A DNA stretch of 64,000 nucleotides from Micromonospora chokoriensis (GTDB taxonomy: Bacteria > Actinomycetota > Actinomycetes > Mycobacteriales > Micromonosporaceae). This document shows, in pieces, positions 41,554 to 50,048 of the stretch (position 1 is its first letter; each line of letters begins with the position of its first letter). A program made the position numbers and the translations under genes. Location of the stretch: the NCBI RefSeq assembly GCF_000718555.1, contig NZ_JOAN01000006.1:62001-126000 (forward strand). The letters run 5' to 3'. Below the pieces are notes generated by a model. The model did not search any database. It was not told the DNA's origin and worked only from the letters and a program-made list of their open reading frames with translations.

Positions 41554-43920
41554 ATGAAAACCCGCGATTGGCCGATCCGCTCCAAGCTGACCGCGTTGGT
41601 CGTCGCGCCGGTGACAGCGCTCCTGGCGCTGTGGATCTTCGCAACCACGTTGACCTTCGGTCCCGCCCTGAACCTGCTCTCCGCCCGCACCCTGCTGTAC
41701 GACCTAGGCCGCCCCGGCGAGACGGTAGTCACCGAGCTGCAACGCGAACGCCGGCTCTCGGTGGTGCAGCTCGCCGGCACGACCGAGCTGCCCGCCCTCG
41801 CCGAGCAGCGCCAGCGCACCGACCGGGCGATCGCCGAGCTGCGCCGCCGAGTCGACGGCGAAGCGCTGCGCGACGCCGCCGACGAGTTGCTGGAGGACCG
41901 GGTCGACCGGCTGCTCACCGCTCTGGCGGCGCTGCCGACCGGTCGGAACTTCATCGACGACCGCTTGATGGACCGTTCCGGCGCGCTCGGCCTGTACAGC
42001 GGCATGGTCTCCGCGGCCTTCCAGGCGTTCGCGGGGATGGCCACCCTGACCGACCCCGGCATCAATCGGCAGGCGCTGGCGCTCACCACGCTGGGCCGAT
42101 CCCGGGAGCTGCTCGGCCAGACCGACGCCATGCTGGCCGGTGTGTTGACCGGCGGCCGGTTCGCCCAGGGAGAGCACGCCCAGCTCGTGCAGTCCATCGG
42201 CAACCAGCGGTGGCTCACCGAGAGCGCGGTGGCCGACCTGCCGGAGACCACCCGGGCCGCGTACCAGCGGTTGTCCGAGAGCCCAGCGTTCACCAGCCTG
42301 CGCGCCATGCAGGACGCGCTGATCGGGGCCAACAGGTCAGGCCGACCGCCGGTGGACGCGGCCTCGTGGCAGTCCAGCCACGACGCCGTACAGCAGCAGT
42401 TGCGCGACTTCGAGCTGGCCGAGGCCGACAATCTCACCGATCGCTCGGTGCCGATGGCGGTCCGCATCCTGGTGCGGCTGGCCGCCGCTGGCGTGCTCGG
42501 GCTCGTCGCCGTGGTGGTCTCGGTGCTGGTGGCGGTGCGGGTTGGCCGCACCCTCGTCCGGCGGCTCAGCAGCGTCCGTACCGCCGCACTGGAGTTGGCC
42601 GAGCATCGTCTGCCCGACGTGGTGACCCGGCTGCGCCGTGGCGAGCAGGTCGACGTCGCCCGGGAAGCGCCACCGCTGGAGTACGGCAACGACGAGATCG
42701 GCGAGGTCGGGCGGGCCTTCACCAAGGTGCAGCGCACCGCCGTCCAGGCCGCGGTCGACGAGGTCACCCTGCGCCGGGGCCTCAACGAGGTCTTCCTCAA
42801 CATCGCCCGGCGCAGCCAGAGCCTTGTGCATCGTCAGCTGCACCTGCTGGACCGGATGGAGCGGCGCGCCGAGGACCCGGACGAGCTGGCCGAGCTGTTC
42901 CAGGTCGACCACCTGGCGACCCGGCTGCGCCGGCACGCCGAGGACCTGGTCATCCTCGCCGGCTCCGCACCGGGCCGAGGTTGGCGAAACCCGGTCGCGA
43001 TGGTCGACCTGATCCGCGGCGCGATCTCCGAGGTCGAGGCGTACGAACGGGTGCACGTGACCGCCGTGCAGCCGGCCGGCGTGCTGGGACGGGCGGTCGG
43101 CGACGTCATCCACCTGCTCGCCGAGCTGGTCGAGAACGCCACCGCCTTCTCCCCGCCGGACACCCGGGTCACCGTCACCGGAGAGAAGGTGGCCAACGGG
43201 TACGCCCTGGAGATCACCGACCAGGGGCTGGGCATGTCCGAAGCGGCGCTGGAGACCGCGAACACCCGGTTGGCCAGCTCGCCCGAGTTCGACCCGGCGC
43301 AGAGCGCCCGACTCGGCCTGTTCGTGGTGGCCCGGCTGGCGGCCCGGCACGGCATCCGAGTGCGGTTGCGCCCCTCTGGGGAGGGCGGGGTGACCGCCGT
43401 GGTGCTGGTCCCCACCGACCTGGTCACCCCCGAGCCGCCGGCCGGCCCCGACCCCGCCACGCTCGGTGCCGCGTCAGCGGACCCGGGCCCGCGGCTGGCT
43501 CGCACCGCGCGCCGCAGTGCCGTGCCCCGCCCCCGCACCCGCCCGCCAACGGCTCCGCCGGCCAGCCCCACCCCGCCCGCCCTGCCTTCCGGAGCACCCG
43601 CCTCGGCCACCGCGGCTGCCAATGGGGTCGACGAGGGGTCGGCGGCCTCCGACGACTCGGCCGACGAGCTGGACGGCCTGCCCCAGCGGGTGCGACGCCG
43701 CACCCCGGCCACGCAGCCCCGGTCGACCGTCACCGACACACCGTCACCCCGCTCTCCGGAGGAGGTACGCCGGGTCATGGCGGCGCTACAGGCCGGCACG
43801 GCACGCGGACGCGCCACCGTCATCACCCCGACCGCACCGGCGACACCTTCGGGCTCGGTGACACCCACGGGTTCGGCGGCGACCCCCGAACCCCCGACCG
43901 CGACTGAGAGGGACGTCTAG
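41554..43920 (+). CDS. cvnA: Conservon sensor-like histidine kinase ATPase (CvnA type)
   Basis: The 788-aa membrane protein begins the conservon operon. It has a first membrane helix (about 14-36), an extracellular nitrate-sensor-like helical domain (about 37-300), a second helix (about 305-330), a HAMP-like linker, and a HATPase_c domain with N-box LLAELVENATAFSPP (about 527) and G-boxes DQGLGMS and LGLFVVARLA. No conserved His phosphorylation box is evident. The last ~140 residues are a Pro/Ala/Thr-rich tail. In Streptomyces, conservons form a GPCR-like complex of sensor, roadblock protein, DUF742 protein and GTPase at the membrane. The ATG at 41554 follows GAGG; longer frames include the palindrome. 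Confidence 0.9.
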   Translation: MKTRDWPIRSKLTALVVAPVTALLALWIFATTLTFGPALNLLSARTLLYDLGRPGETVVTELQRERRLSVVQLAGTTELPALAEQRQRTDRAIAELRRRVDGEALRDAADELLEDRVDRLLTALAALPTGRNFIDDRLMDRSGALGLYSGMVSAAFQAFAGMATLTDPGINRQALALTTLGRSRELLGQTDAMLAGVLTGGRFAQGEHAQLVQSIGNQRWLTESAVADLPETTRAAYQRLSESPAFTSLRAMQDALIGANRSGRPPVDAASWQSSHDAVQQQLRDFELAEADNLTDRSVPMAVRILVRLAAAGVLGLVAVVVSVLVAVRVGRTLVRRLSSVRTAALELAEHRLPDVVTRLRRGEQVDVAREAPPLEYGNDEIGEVGRAFTKVQRTAVQAAVDEVTLRRGLNEVFLNIARRSQSLVHRQLHLLDRMERRAEDPDELAELFQVDHLATRLRRHAEDLVILAGSAPGRGWRNPVAMVDLIRGAISEVEAYERVHVTAVQPAGVLGRAVGDVIHLLAELVENATAFSPPDTRVTVTGEKVANGYALEITDQGLGMSEAALETANTRLASSPEFDPAQSARLGLFVVARLAARHGIRVRLRPSGEGGVTAVVLVPTDLVTPEPPAGPDPATLGAASADPGPRLARTARRSAVPRPRTRPPTAPPASPTPPALPSGAPASATAAANGVDEGSAASDDSADELDGLPQRVRRRTPATQPRSTVTDTPSPRSPEEVRRVMAALQAGTARGRATVITPTAPATPSGSVTPTGSAATPEPPTATERDV

Positions 43921-44342
43921 TGCGGCATCCGACGAAGCAGAGCGCCGGTCTCGACTGGTTGCTCGACGAACTGGTGCAACGGGTACCGGCCGCCCGGGAG
44001 GCGGTGGTGCTCTCCGCCGACGGCCTGCTGCTCGGCTGTTCGGCCGAGTTGGAGCGCTCCGACGCCGAGCACCTCTGTGCGCTGGCCGCCGGCTTCTCCA
44101 GCCTCGCCCGAGGCGCCAGCCGGCACGTGGACGGCGGCCCGGTCCGGCAGACCGTGGTGGAGATGGAGTCGGCGTACCTCTTCGTCACCGCCGCCGGGCA
44201 GGGCGCCTGCCTGGCGGTGGTGAGCGACGCGGACGCGGACATCGGCCTGGTCGCGTACGAGATGGCGATGCTGGTGATCCGGGTGGGGGAGAGCCTGGCC
44301 GCGCCGGCCCGATCGACAGCGGGTGCCGGTGATGCGGACTGA
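43920..44342 (+). CDS. cvnB: Conservon roadblock/LC7 protein (CvnB type)
   Basis: The 140-aa cytoplasmic product is a roadblock/LC7 (MglB-like) domain: LDWLLDELVQRVPAAREAVVLSADGLLLGCS, HLCALAAGFSSLARGAS, a central VEMESAYLFVTAAGQGACLAVVSD and the C-terminal GLVAYEMAMLVIRVGE helix. Such proteins bind and regulate the small GTPase of the operon, in some systems as GAP partners. Its GTG shares the last base of the sensor gene's stop (TAGTG), which shows tight translational coupling. The next gene overlaps its end by eleven bases or more. Confidence 0.92.
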   Translation: MRHPTKQSAGLDWLLDELVQRVPAAREAVVLSADGLLLGCSAELERSDAEHLCALAAGFSSLARGASRHVDGGPVRQTVVEMESAYLFVTAAGQGACLAVVSDADADIGLVAYEMAMLVIRVGESLAAPARSTAGAGDAD

Positions 44343-44721
44343 GCCGCCCGGGCCGCAGCACGAGTGGCTGGACGGCGACGCCGGCCCGGTAGTGCGCCCG
44401 TACACGCTCACCGGCGGCCGGGTACGCTCCGCCGTCGATGGTTTCAACCTGGTCGCGTTCGTGCTGGCCGGTTCGGACGTCGACGTGGCGAGCCACCCGC
44501 ACCTGCTGCCGGAGCATCGACGGCTGGTCGCGTTGGCCCGTCGGCCGGTGTCGGTGGCCGAGTTGGCAGCCGAGTTGGACCTCGCGGTCGGCGTGGTCCG
44601 GGTCCTGCTCGGTGATCTCCTCGCCGAGGACCTGGTCGCGGTGCACGAGCCGCCGGCCGCCGGCATCCTTCCCGACGACGACATCCTCAAGGCGGTGGTC
44701 AGTGGACTCCGTGCGCTATGA
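44332..44721 (+). CDS. cvnC: Conservon DUF742 protein (CvnC type)
   Basis: The 129-aa product is a DUF742 protein with the family blocks VRPYTLTGGRVR (about residue 22), HRRLVALARRPVSVAELAAELDLAVGVVRVLLGDL (a winged-helix-like segment, about 62-100) and a short tail ending LKAVVSGLRAL. It may bind DNA or mediate contact inside the conservon complex; its exact role is not settled. The ATG at 44332 is used; a GTG at 44323 is also in frame. It overlaps both the gene before and the GTPase gene after (20 bases), so all four genes are cotranslated. Confidence 0.9.
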   Translation: MRTEPPGPQHEWLDGDAGPVVRPYTLTGGRVRSAVDGFNLVAFVLAGSDVDVASHPHLLPEHRRLVALARRPVSVAELAAELDLAVGVVRVLLGDLLAEDLVAVHEPPAAGILPDDDILKAVVSGLRAL

Positions 44722-45304
44722 CCAGGTGGGCACCAGCACCACCATCCCGCTGGCCCTGAAGATCCTCATCGCGGGAGGCTTCGGGGCTGGCAAGACGACG
44801 TTGGTGAGCGCCCTGAGCGAGGTCCGTCCGTTGCAGACCGAGGAGGTGTTGACCGGTGCCGGGATCGGCACCGACGACATCTCCGGTGTGGAGGGCAAGT
44901 CCACCACCACTGTGGCGATGGACTTCGGTCGGATCACCATCAACGACGACCTGCAGGTCTACCTGTTCGGCACCCCGGGTCAGGATCGGTTCTGGTTCCT
45001 CTGGGACGAGCTGGCCTTCGGCGCGCTCGGCGCGGTGGTGCTCGCCGACACCCGGCGGCTGGCCGACTGCTTCCCCTCGATCGACTACTTCGAGCAGCGG
45101 GGCATCCCGTTCGTGGTGGGCGTGAACTGCTTCGACGACTCCCGCCGGTTCAACCTGGAGACCGTACGCCGAGCGCTCGACCTGGACCCGGACGTGCCGA
45201 TGGTGCTCTGCGACGCCCGGGACCGGCAGTCCGGGAAGATGGTGTTGATCTCTCTGGTCGAGCACGTCGCCCGACAGCGCGGTGAACCGGTGCCGGCGGT
45301 CTGA
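44702..45304 (+). CDS. cvnD: Conservon small GTPase (CvnD type)
   Basis: The 200-aa product is a Ras-like/MglA-related GTPase. The P-loop is GGFGAGKTT (about 25-33), the switch region carries TDD and TTVAMDFG, G3 is GTPGQDRF (close to DxxGQ with Thr-Pro replacing Asp), and VVGVNCFDD is the G4-type block (NCFD rather than NKxD). These deviations are normal for conservon GTPases. It likely cycles at the membrane with the sensor. Start GTG 44702 lies within the DUF742 gene; GTG 44711 is an alternative. The operon ends here; the lactonase gene follows after 86 bases. Confidence 0.92.
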   Translation: MDSVRYDQVGTSTTIPLALKILIAGGFGAGKTTLVSALSEVRPLQTEEVLTGAGIGTDDISGVEGKSTTTVAMDFGRITINDDLQVYLFGTPGQDRFWFLWDELAFGALGAVVLADTRRLADCFPSIDYFEQRGIPFVVGVNCFDDSRRFNLETVRRALDLDPDVPMVLCDARDRQSGKMVLISLVEHVARQRGEPVPAV

Positions 45305-45390
45305 GAACCGGGCCGGAAAGCCGGTTAACGGGCGGGCAACGCGGGCAGCTCTGGTTGGATCAACGAAGGATGCCGGCGGAGGAGTGGAAC

Positions 45391-46428
45391 GTGAGTGGTC
45401 AGGGTGAGGTCGTCCACATCGGGGGTTACACCGCGCAGAGCGGTGGGCGGGGCAGCGGCATCGTCGCGGCACGTCGCGACCCGGCGACCGGGGCGCTGAC
45501 TCCGCTCGGCACGGTGGCGGTCACCCCGTCCCCCTCCTTCCTGGCGCGGCACCCCACCCGCCCGGTGCTCTACGCGGTAAACGAGTTGACCGACGGAGAG
45601 ATCAGCGCCTGGCAGGTCGGTGCGGACGGCGCGTTGGAACCACTCGGCAGCTGGTCGACCGGTGGTGCCGAGCCATGCCACCTGGCGGTGCTGCCCAGCG
45701 GCGATCACCTGCTGGCGGCAAACTACGGCAGCGGCAGCATCGCGGTCTTCCCCCTCGATCCGCAGGGCGTGCCCGGCGAGCGCACCGACCTGGTGGTGCA
45801 CGAGGGGCGCGGCCCCGACCCGGAGCGCCAGGACCAGGCCCACGCCCACATGGTCTCCCCGGGCGCGGGCCGGGGGCCGATCTTCGCGGTGGATCTCGGC
45901 ACCGACTCGGTCTACCGGTACGACGTGGACGACGCCACCGGGCGGCTGGTGCCCCGTGCGGCGCGGATCCGCACGACTCCCGGCACCGGGCCCCGGCACC
46001 TGGCCCGCCACCCGGACGGGCGGCGCTGCTACCTCGTCGGTGAGCTGGACGCCTCGGTCACCGCGTACGAGCTGACCGACGACGGCGCGTTGCACCAGCG
46101 TGGGCGGGTCCAGGCCAGCGAACGGGCCGGTCACGTTCAACCATCGGAGGTCGCGGTCGCCCCGGACGGTCGGTTCCTCTACGTCGCCAACCGTGGGGTG
46201 GGGAGCGTGGCGGTCTTCGCCCTGGCCGGCGAGCTGCCCGAGCTGGTGGCCGAAGTGGACACCGGTGGCGAGTGGCCCCGGCACTTCGCGCTGATCGGTC
46301 AACACCTCTACGTCGCCGACGAACGGGCGGACATGGTGCGGGTGTTCCGGCGCGACGCCGACACCGGTGCCTTGGCGGCGGTCGGCGAGCCGGTGCCGGT
46401 GCCGAGCCCGACGTGCGTGCTGCCCTGA
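45391..46428 (+). CDS. Lactonase family beta-propeller (6-phosphogluconolactonase-like)
   Basis: The 345-aa product is a seven-bladed propeller of the YbhE/Pgl lactonase family. Family marks are the start HIGGYTAQSGG(R)GSGI, FLARHPTRPVLYAVNEL, GGAEPCHLAVLPSGDHLLAANYGSGSIAVF, the QAHAHMV(S)P metal or active-site segment, and PRHLARHPDG...YLV. The enzyme hydrolyses 6-phosphogluconolactone or another sugar lactone in the cytoplasm. GGAGGAG lies eight bases before the GTG at 45391, which is preferred over an ATG at 45370. It follows the conservon operon on the same strand but is probably separately expressed. Confidence 0.88.
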   Translation: MSGQGEVVHIGGYTAQSGGRGSGIVAARRDPATGALTPLGTVAVTPSPSFLARHPTRPVLYAVNELTDGEISAWQVGADGALEPLGSWSTGGAEPCHLAVLPSGDHLLAANYGSGSIAVFPLDPQGVPGERTDLVVHEGRGPDPERQDQAHAHMVSPGAGRGPIFAVDLGTDSVYRYDVDDATGRLVPRAARIRTTPGTGPRHLARHPDGRRCYLVGELDASVTAYELTDDGALHQRGRVQASERAGHVQPSEVAVAPDGRFLYVANRGVGSVAVFALAGELPELVAEVDTGGEWPRHFALIGQHLYVADERADMVRVFRRDADTGALAAVGEPVPVPSPTCVLP

Positions 46429-46606
46429 ACACCGGAGTCAAGACGCGAGGGGTGCACCGATTTGGCAACGCCGTGAGGCTGTCGCGTCACTCTGCGTTGC
46501 AAATTGGCGGTCAACTGTTTCTCCTCCGTAACTTTAGGCCGAACGGATGTGGCAGAGACCGCACCTAGTACGCAAGATGGTCACCGTGTCAGCAGGCCGC
46601 CATCGC

Positions 46607-48340
46607 ATGAGTTCGAAACTCCACCTAGCAGCCGCCGCCGCGACGGTGGCGGTGCTCGTCGTCACGACCGGCGCGTGGTTCGGCTATCGGGAACTGATCC
46701 AGCCCAGTTGCTCGGGCGAGATCCGGCTCGCCGTGGCGGTCGCCACCGAGCTCGCGCCAGCGGTGGATGCCGCCGCGTCCCAGTGGGTCAAGGACGGCGC
46801 TGCGGTGGGCCCGACCTGCATCCGTGTCGACGTCTCCGCATCCGACCCGGTCGACGTGGCGGCCGTGGTGGCGGCCAAGCACGGCGCTGTCCTGGCCGGC
46901 GTGGGGCAGGCCAGTGGCACCGCCGTCAGCCCGGACGTCTGGGTGCCCGACTCCTCGACCTGGCTGCTGCGGTTGAAGAAGGACGCGACCGCGTTCGCTC
47001 CGACCAACGGCGCGTCCATCGCGCGTAGCCCGATCGTCGTCGCGATGCCCGAGCCGATCGCCCTCCGGCTGGGCTGGCCGGACAAGAAGTTCAACTGGAC
47101 CGACCTGCTCAAGCAGGTCAACACCAGCACGCCGCTGCGTACCGGGATCGTCGAGCCGACTCGCGACGCGGCGGGCCTGTCCGGTCTGCTCTCGCTGACC
47201 GCGGCTGCCAACGGTGCCGGCGGCGATGCCCAGCGCAACACGGTCGGTGCGCTGCGCGCCCTGGCCACCGGGCGTTCCTCGCTCCGCAACGACCTGCTGG
47301 CCCGGTTCCCGAAGGCCAACGACGCGACGTCCATCGCCAGTGGTCTCGGCGCGGCGGCCCTGTCCGAAGAGGACGTGATCGCCTACAACAGCGAGAAGCC
47401 GCCGGTGCCGCTCGCCGCGCTCTACATGGAGCCGGCGCCGATGCCGCTGGACTACCCGTACGCGGTGTTGCCCGGTATCGAGCCGAGTAAGGCGTCGGCC
47501 GCCCGGGTGCTGTTCGAACTTCTGACCAGCCCCGCCTTCCGTAACCGGCTCGCCGCGCAGTCGCTGCGCGCGCCGGACGGCAACTGGGGAGAGGGCTTCA
47601 AGGCGCCGCAGGGTGCTCCGAGCCCGTCCGGCGGCGCGCCGACCGCACCGGCGAACGGCGGCACCGCGGCGGGTGGCCTGGACCCGGCCGCCATCCAGCG
47701 GGTCGTCTCCAGTTGGTCGATTGCCACCCAGTCCGGTCGGATGCTGGCCGTCATCGACGTCTCCGGCTCGATGAAGGAGCCGGTGCCCTCCGCCAACAAC
47801 CGGAGCCGGGAGGAGGTCACCGTGGACGCGGCGCGCCGCGGCCTGAGCCTCTTCGACGACTCCTGGTCGATCGGCCTGTGGACCTTCTCCACGAAGCTGG
47901 TCGGCACCCGGGACTACCGACAGTTGGTCCCCATCGGGCCGCTCTCCGGCCAGCGGTCCCAGTTGGAGGGGGCGCTCGCCACCGTCCGGCCCTCCGATGG
48001 CGGCACCGGCCTGTACGACACCATGTTGGCGGCCTACAAGGCGGTGCAGGAAGACTGGCAGCCCGGCCGGGTCAACTCGATCGTGCTGTTCACCGATGGC
48101 AAGAACGAGGACAACAGCGGTGTCAACCAGGCGCAACTGCTCGCGGAGTTGAAGCGGATCGCTGACCCGGAGCGGCCGGTCCAGGTCATCATGATCGGTA
48201 TCGGTGAGGGCGTCAGCAAGACCGAGTTGGAGTCGATCACCAAGGTGACCGGCGGCGACGTCTTCGTCACCAAGGACCCGAGCGAGATCGGCAGCATCTT
48301 CCTCACCGCCATCGCGCGGCGTCCGCCCGCACCGCGCTGA
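46607..48340 (+). CDS. Substrate-binding-like protein fused to a VWA domain
   Basis: The 577-aa product has an N-terminal membrane anchor (about 7-27), then a periplasmic binding protein-like domain (about 35-345; VAVATELAPAVDAAASQWV, VDVSASDP, WVPDSS, YAVLPGIEPSKASAARVLF), a Gly/Pro/Ala linker, and a von Willebrand A domain from about 378. The metal-ion adhesion site is DVSGSM (Asp384) with later TGLYD and FTDGKNED. It is probably exposed outside the cell. Such fusions occur widely in actinobacteria, but their ligand is unknown. It may bind an envelope polymer or adhesion partner. An exopolysaccharide gene follows on the same strand. Confidence 0.82.
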   Translation: MSSKLHLAAAAATVAVLVVTTGAWFGYRELIQPSCSGEIRLAVAVATELAPAVDAAASQWVKDGAAVGPTCIRVDVSASDPVDVAAVVAAKHGAVLAGVGQASGTAVSPDVWVPDSSTWLLRLKKDATAFAPTNGASIARSPIVVAMPEPIALRLGWPDKKFNWTDLLKQVNTSTPLRTGIVEPTRDAAGLSGLLSLTAAANGAGGDAQRNTVGALRALATGRSSLRNDLLARFPKANDATSIASGLGAAALSEEDVIAYNSEKPPVPLAALYMEPAPMPLDYPYAVLPGIEPSKASAARVLFELLTSPAFRNRLAAQSLRAPDGNWGEGFKAPQGAPSPSGGAPTAPANGGTAAGGLDPAAIQRVVSSWSIATQSGRMLAVIDVSGSMKEPVPSANNRSREEVTVDAARRGLSLFDDSWSIGLWTFSTKLVGTRDYRQLVPIGPLSGQRSQLEGALATVRPSDGGTGLYDTMLAAYKAVQEDWQPGRVNSIVLFTDGKNEDNSGVNQAQLLAELKRIADPERPVQVIMIGIGEGVSKTELESITKVTGGDVFVTKDPSEIGSIFLTAIARRPPAPR

Positions 48341-48475
48341 TCCGTTGCTCAGACGCGAAGAGGTCTGCCGTACCGTCGATCCGGTATGGCGGGCCTCTTT
48401 TCGGCCACCAGGTTGTTGAAGAAAAGTGACGGCAATACGTCCGAAGCAATCGGCCGTCATAGTTGTCGAGGCAGG

Positions 48476-50038
48476 ATGTCGACTGTTCCGGCAGAGTCGG
48501 TCCGCCTTCGGTCCGACCCGTCGACCGGGGCCATCCTGACCAGAGTGGGAGGGCCGGTGAGCGCGGCGACCCTGTTGACCCCCGCCACGTCGGCGGAGCC
48601 GAACGGCCGACGCGCCGGGCTGGTGGCGCGCGCCGACGAACGGTCCTACGTCCGGGTCCTGGTGGTGCTGGACACCACAGTTCTCATCTTCGCGCTGCTC
48701 ATCGGGTACGTCACCCGTTTCGGTGACCGCGAGCCGAGCGGCTCGGAGGTCCCGTACGTGCTGGTCGCCCCCGGGCTGGTGCTGGCCTGGCTGATCTCAC
48801 TCAAGGCGCTCGGCTGTTACGACGACCGGGTGATCGGCTACGGGGCGGACGAGTACCGGCGGGTCAGCTCCGCCAGCCTGCGCCTGGCCGGTGCGATAGC
48901 CATCTTCGGCTACGTCGCCGACGTCGGCGTGTCCCGGGGCTTCCTGGGCATCTCCTTCGCGGTGGGCACCGTTGGGCTGGAGGTGGCCCGGTTCGCCGCC
49001 CGCAAGCGTCTACACCGGGCCCGCTCGGTCGGCGCCGGCTGGTCCCGAAAGGTCCTCGTGGTCGGCGACACCGCCCACGTGCTGGAGTTGGTGCACACGC
49101 TGCGCCGTGAGCCGTACGCCGGCTACCAGGTGGTGGGCGCGTGCATCCCGGACGCGCTGCTCGCGCCGGTGGCGCAGCGGTTGGGTGACGTGCCGGTGGT
49201 GGGGTCGTTCCGAGGCATCCCGGAGGCGGCCACCGCGATCGGCGCGGACACGGTCGCGGTGACCGCCTCCGGTGAGCTGACCGCGACCCGGCTGCGCCGC
49301 CTCGGCTGGCAGTTGGAGGGGACCGGCGTCGACCTGGTCGTGGCACCCGCCTTGACCGACGTCGCCGGCCCGCGGATCCACACCCGCCCGGTTGCCGGCC
49401 TGCCGCTGATCCACGTCGAGGCACCCGAGTTCCGCGGTGCCCGCAAGCTGGTGAAGGGGCTCGTCGACCGGTCCGTCTCGTCGCTGGCGCTGGCGGTGCT
49501 GCTGCCGCTGATCGCGTTCATCGCCCTGGCCATCAAACTGGACAGCCGGGGTCCGGTGCTGTTCCGGCAGGTCCGCGTCGGCCGGGGCGGGCAGGAGTTC
49601 GGCGTGTTCAAGTTCCGCACCATGGTGGTGAACGCGGACGCGATGCTCGCCGAGTTGACCGCGCGCAACGAGACCGACGGCCTCATGTTCAAGATGCGCC
49701 AGGACCCCCGGGTCACCCGGGTCGGCCGGCTGCTGCGCAAATGGTCACTGGACGAGCTGCCGCAGTTGGTCAACGTGCTGCTGGGCCAGATGAGCCTGGT
49801 CGGGCCCCGTCCGCCGCTGCCCTCGGAGGTGGCCCGCTACGACGGCGACGTGGCCCGGCGGCTGCTGGTCAAGCCGGGCATGACCGGCCTGTGGCAGGTC
49901 AGTGGCCGCTCCGACCTGAGCTGGGAGGACGGCATCCGGCTCGATCTGTACTACGTGGAGAACTGGTCCCTCGCCGCCGACCTCACCATCCTCTGGAAGA
50001 CCTTCGGCGCGGTGCTGAACGGCCGCGGAGCGTACTGA
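48476..50038 (+). CDS. Exopolysaccharide polyprenyl glycosylphosphotransferase (priming sugar transferase)
   Basis: The 520-aa product starts an exopolysaccharide repeat unit by moving a sugar-1-phosphate onto undecaprenyl phosphate. It has several N-terminal membrane helices (about 60-155), a Rossmann-like CoA-binding-type domain (KVLVVGDTAHVLELV, about 185-300) and a C-terminal bacterial sugar transferase domain after a membrane helix. Key blocks are GPVLFRQVRVGRGGQEFGVFKFRTM, KWSLDELPQLVNVLLGQMSLVGPRPPLPSEV and KPGMTGLWQVSGRS. The ATG at 48476 follows GAGGCAGG; the longer frame from 48386 is less likely. No polymerase or flippase genes are adjacent, so this is an isolated priming enzyme. 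Confidence 0.9.
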   Translation: MSTVPAESVRLRSDPSTGAILTRVGGPVSAATLLTPATSAEPNGRRAGLVARADERSYVRVLVVLDTTVLIFALLIGYVTRFGDREPSGSEVPYVLVAPGLVLAWLISLKALGCYDDRVIGYGADEYRRVSSASLRLAGAIAIFGYVADVGVSRGFLGISFAVGTVGLEVARFAARKRLHRARSVGAGWSRKVLVVGDTAHVLELVHTLRREPYAGYQVVGACIPDALLAPVAQRLGDVPVVGSFRGIPEAATAIGADTVAVTASGELTATRLRRLGWQLEGTGVDLVVAPALTDVAGPRIHTRPVAGLPLIHVEAPEFRGARKLVKGLVDRSVSSLALAVLLPLIAFIALAIKLDSRGPVLFRQVRVGRGGQEFGVFKFRTMVVNADAMLAELTARNETDGLMFKMRQDPRVTRVGRLLRKWSLDELPQLVNVLLGQMSLVGPRPPLPSEVARYDGDVARRLLVKPGMTGLWQVSGRSDLSWEDGIRLDLYYVENWSLAADLTILWKTFGAVLNGRGAY

Positions 50039-50048
50039 CCGCCGCCGG

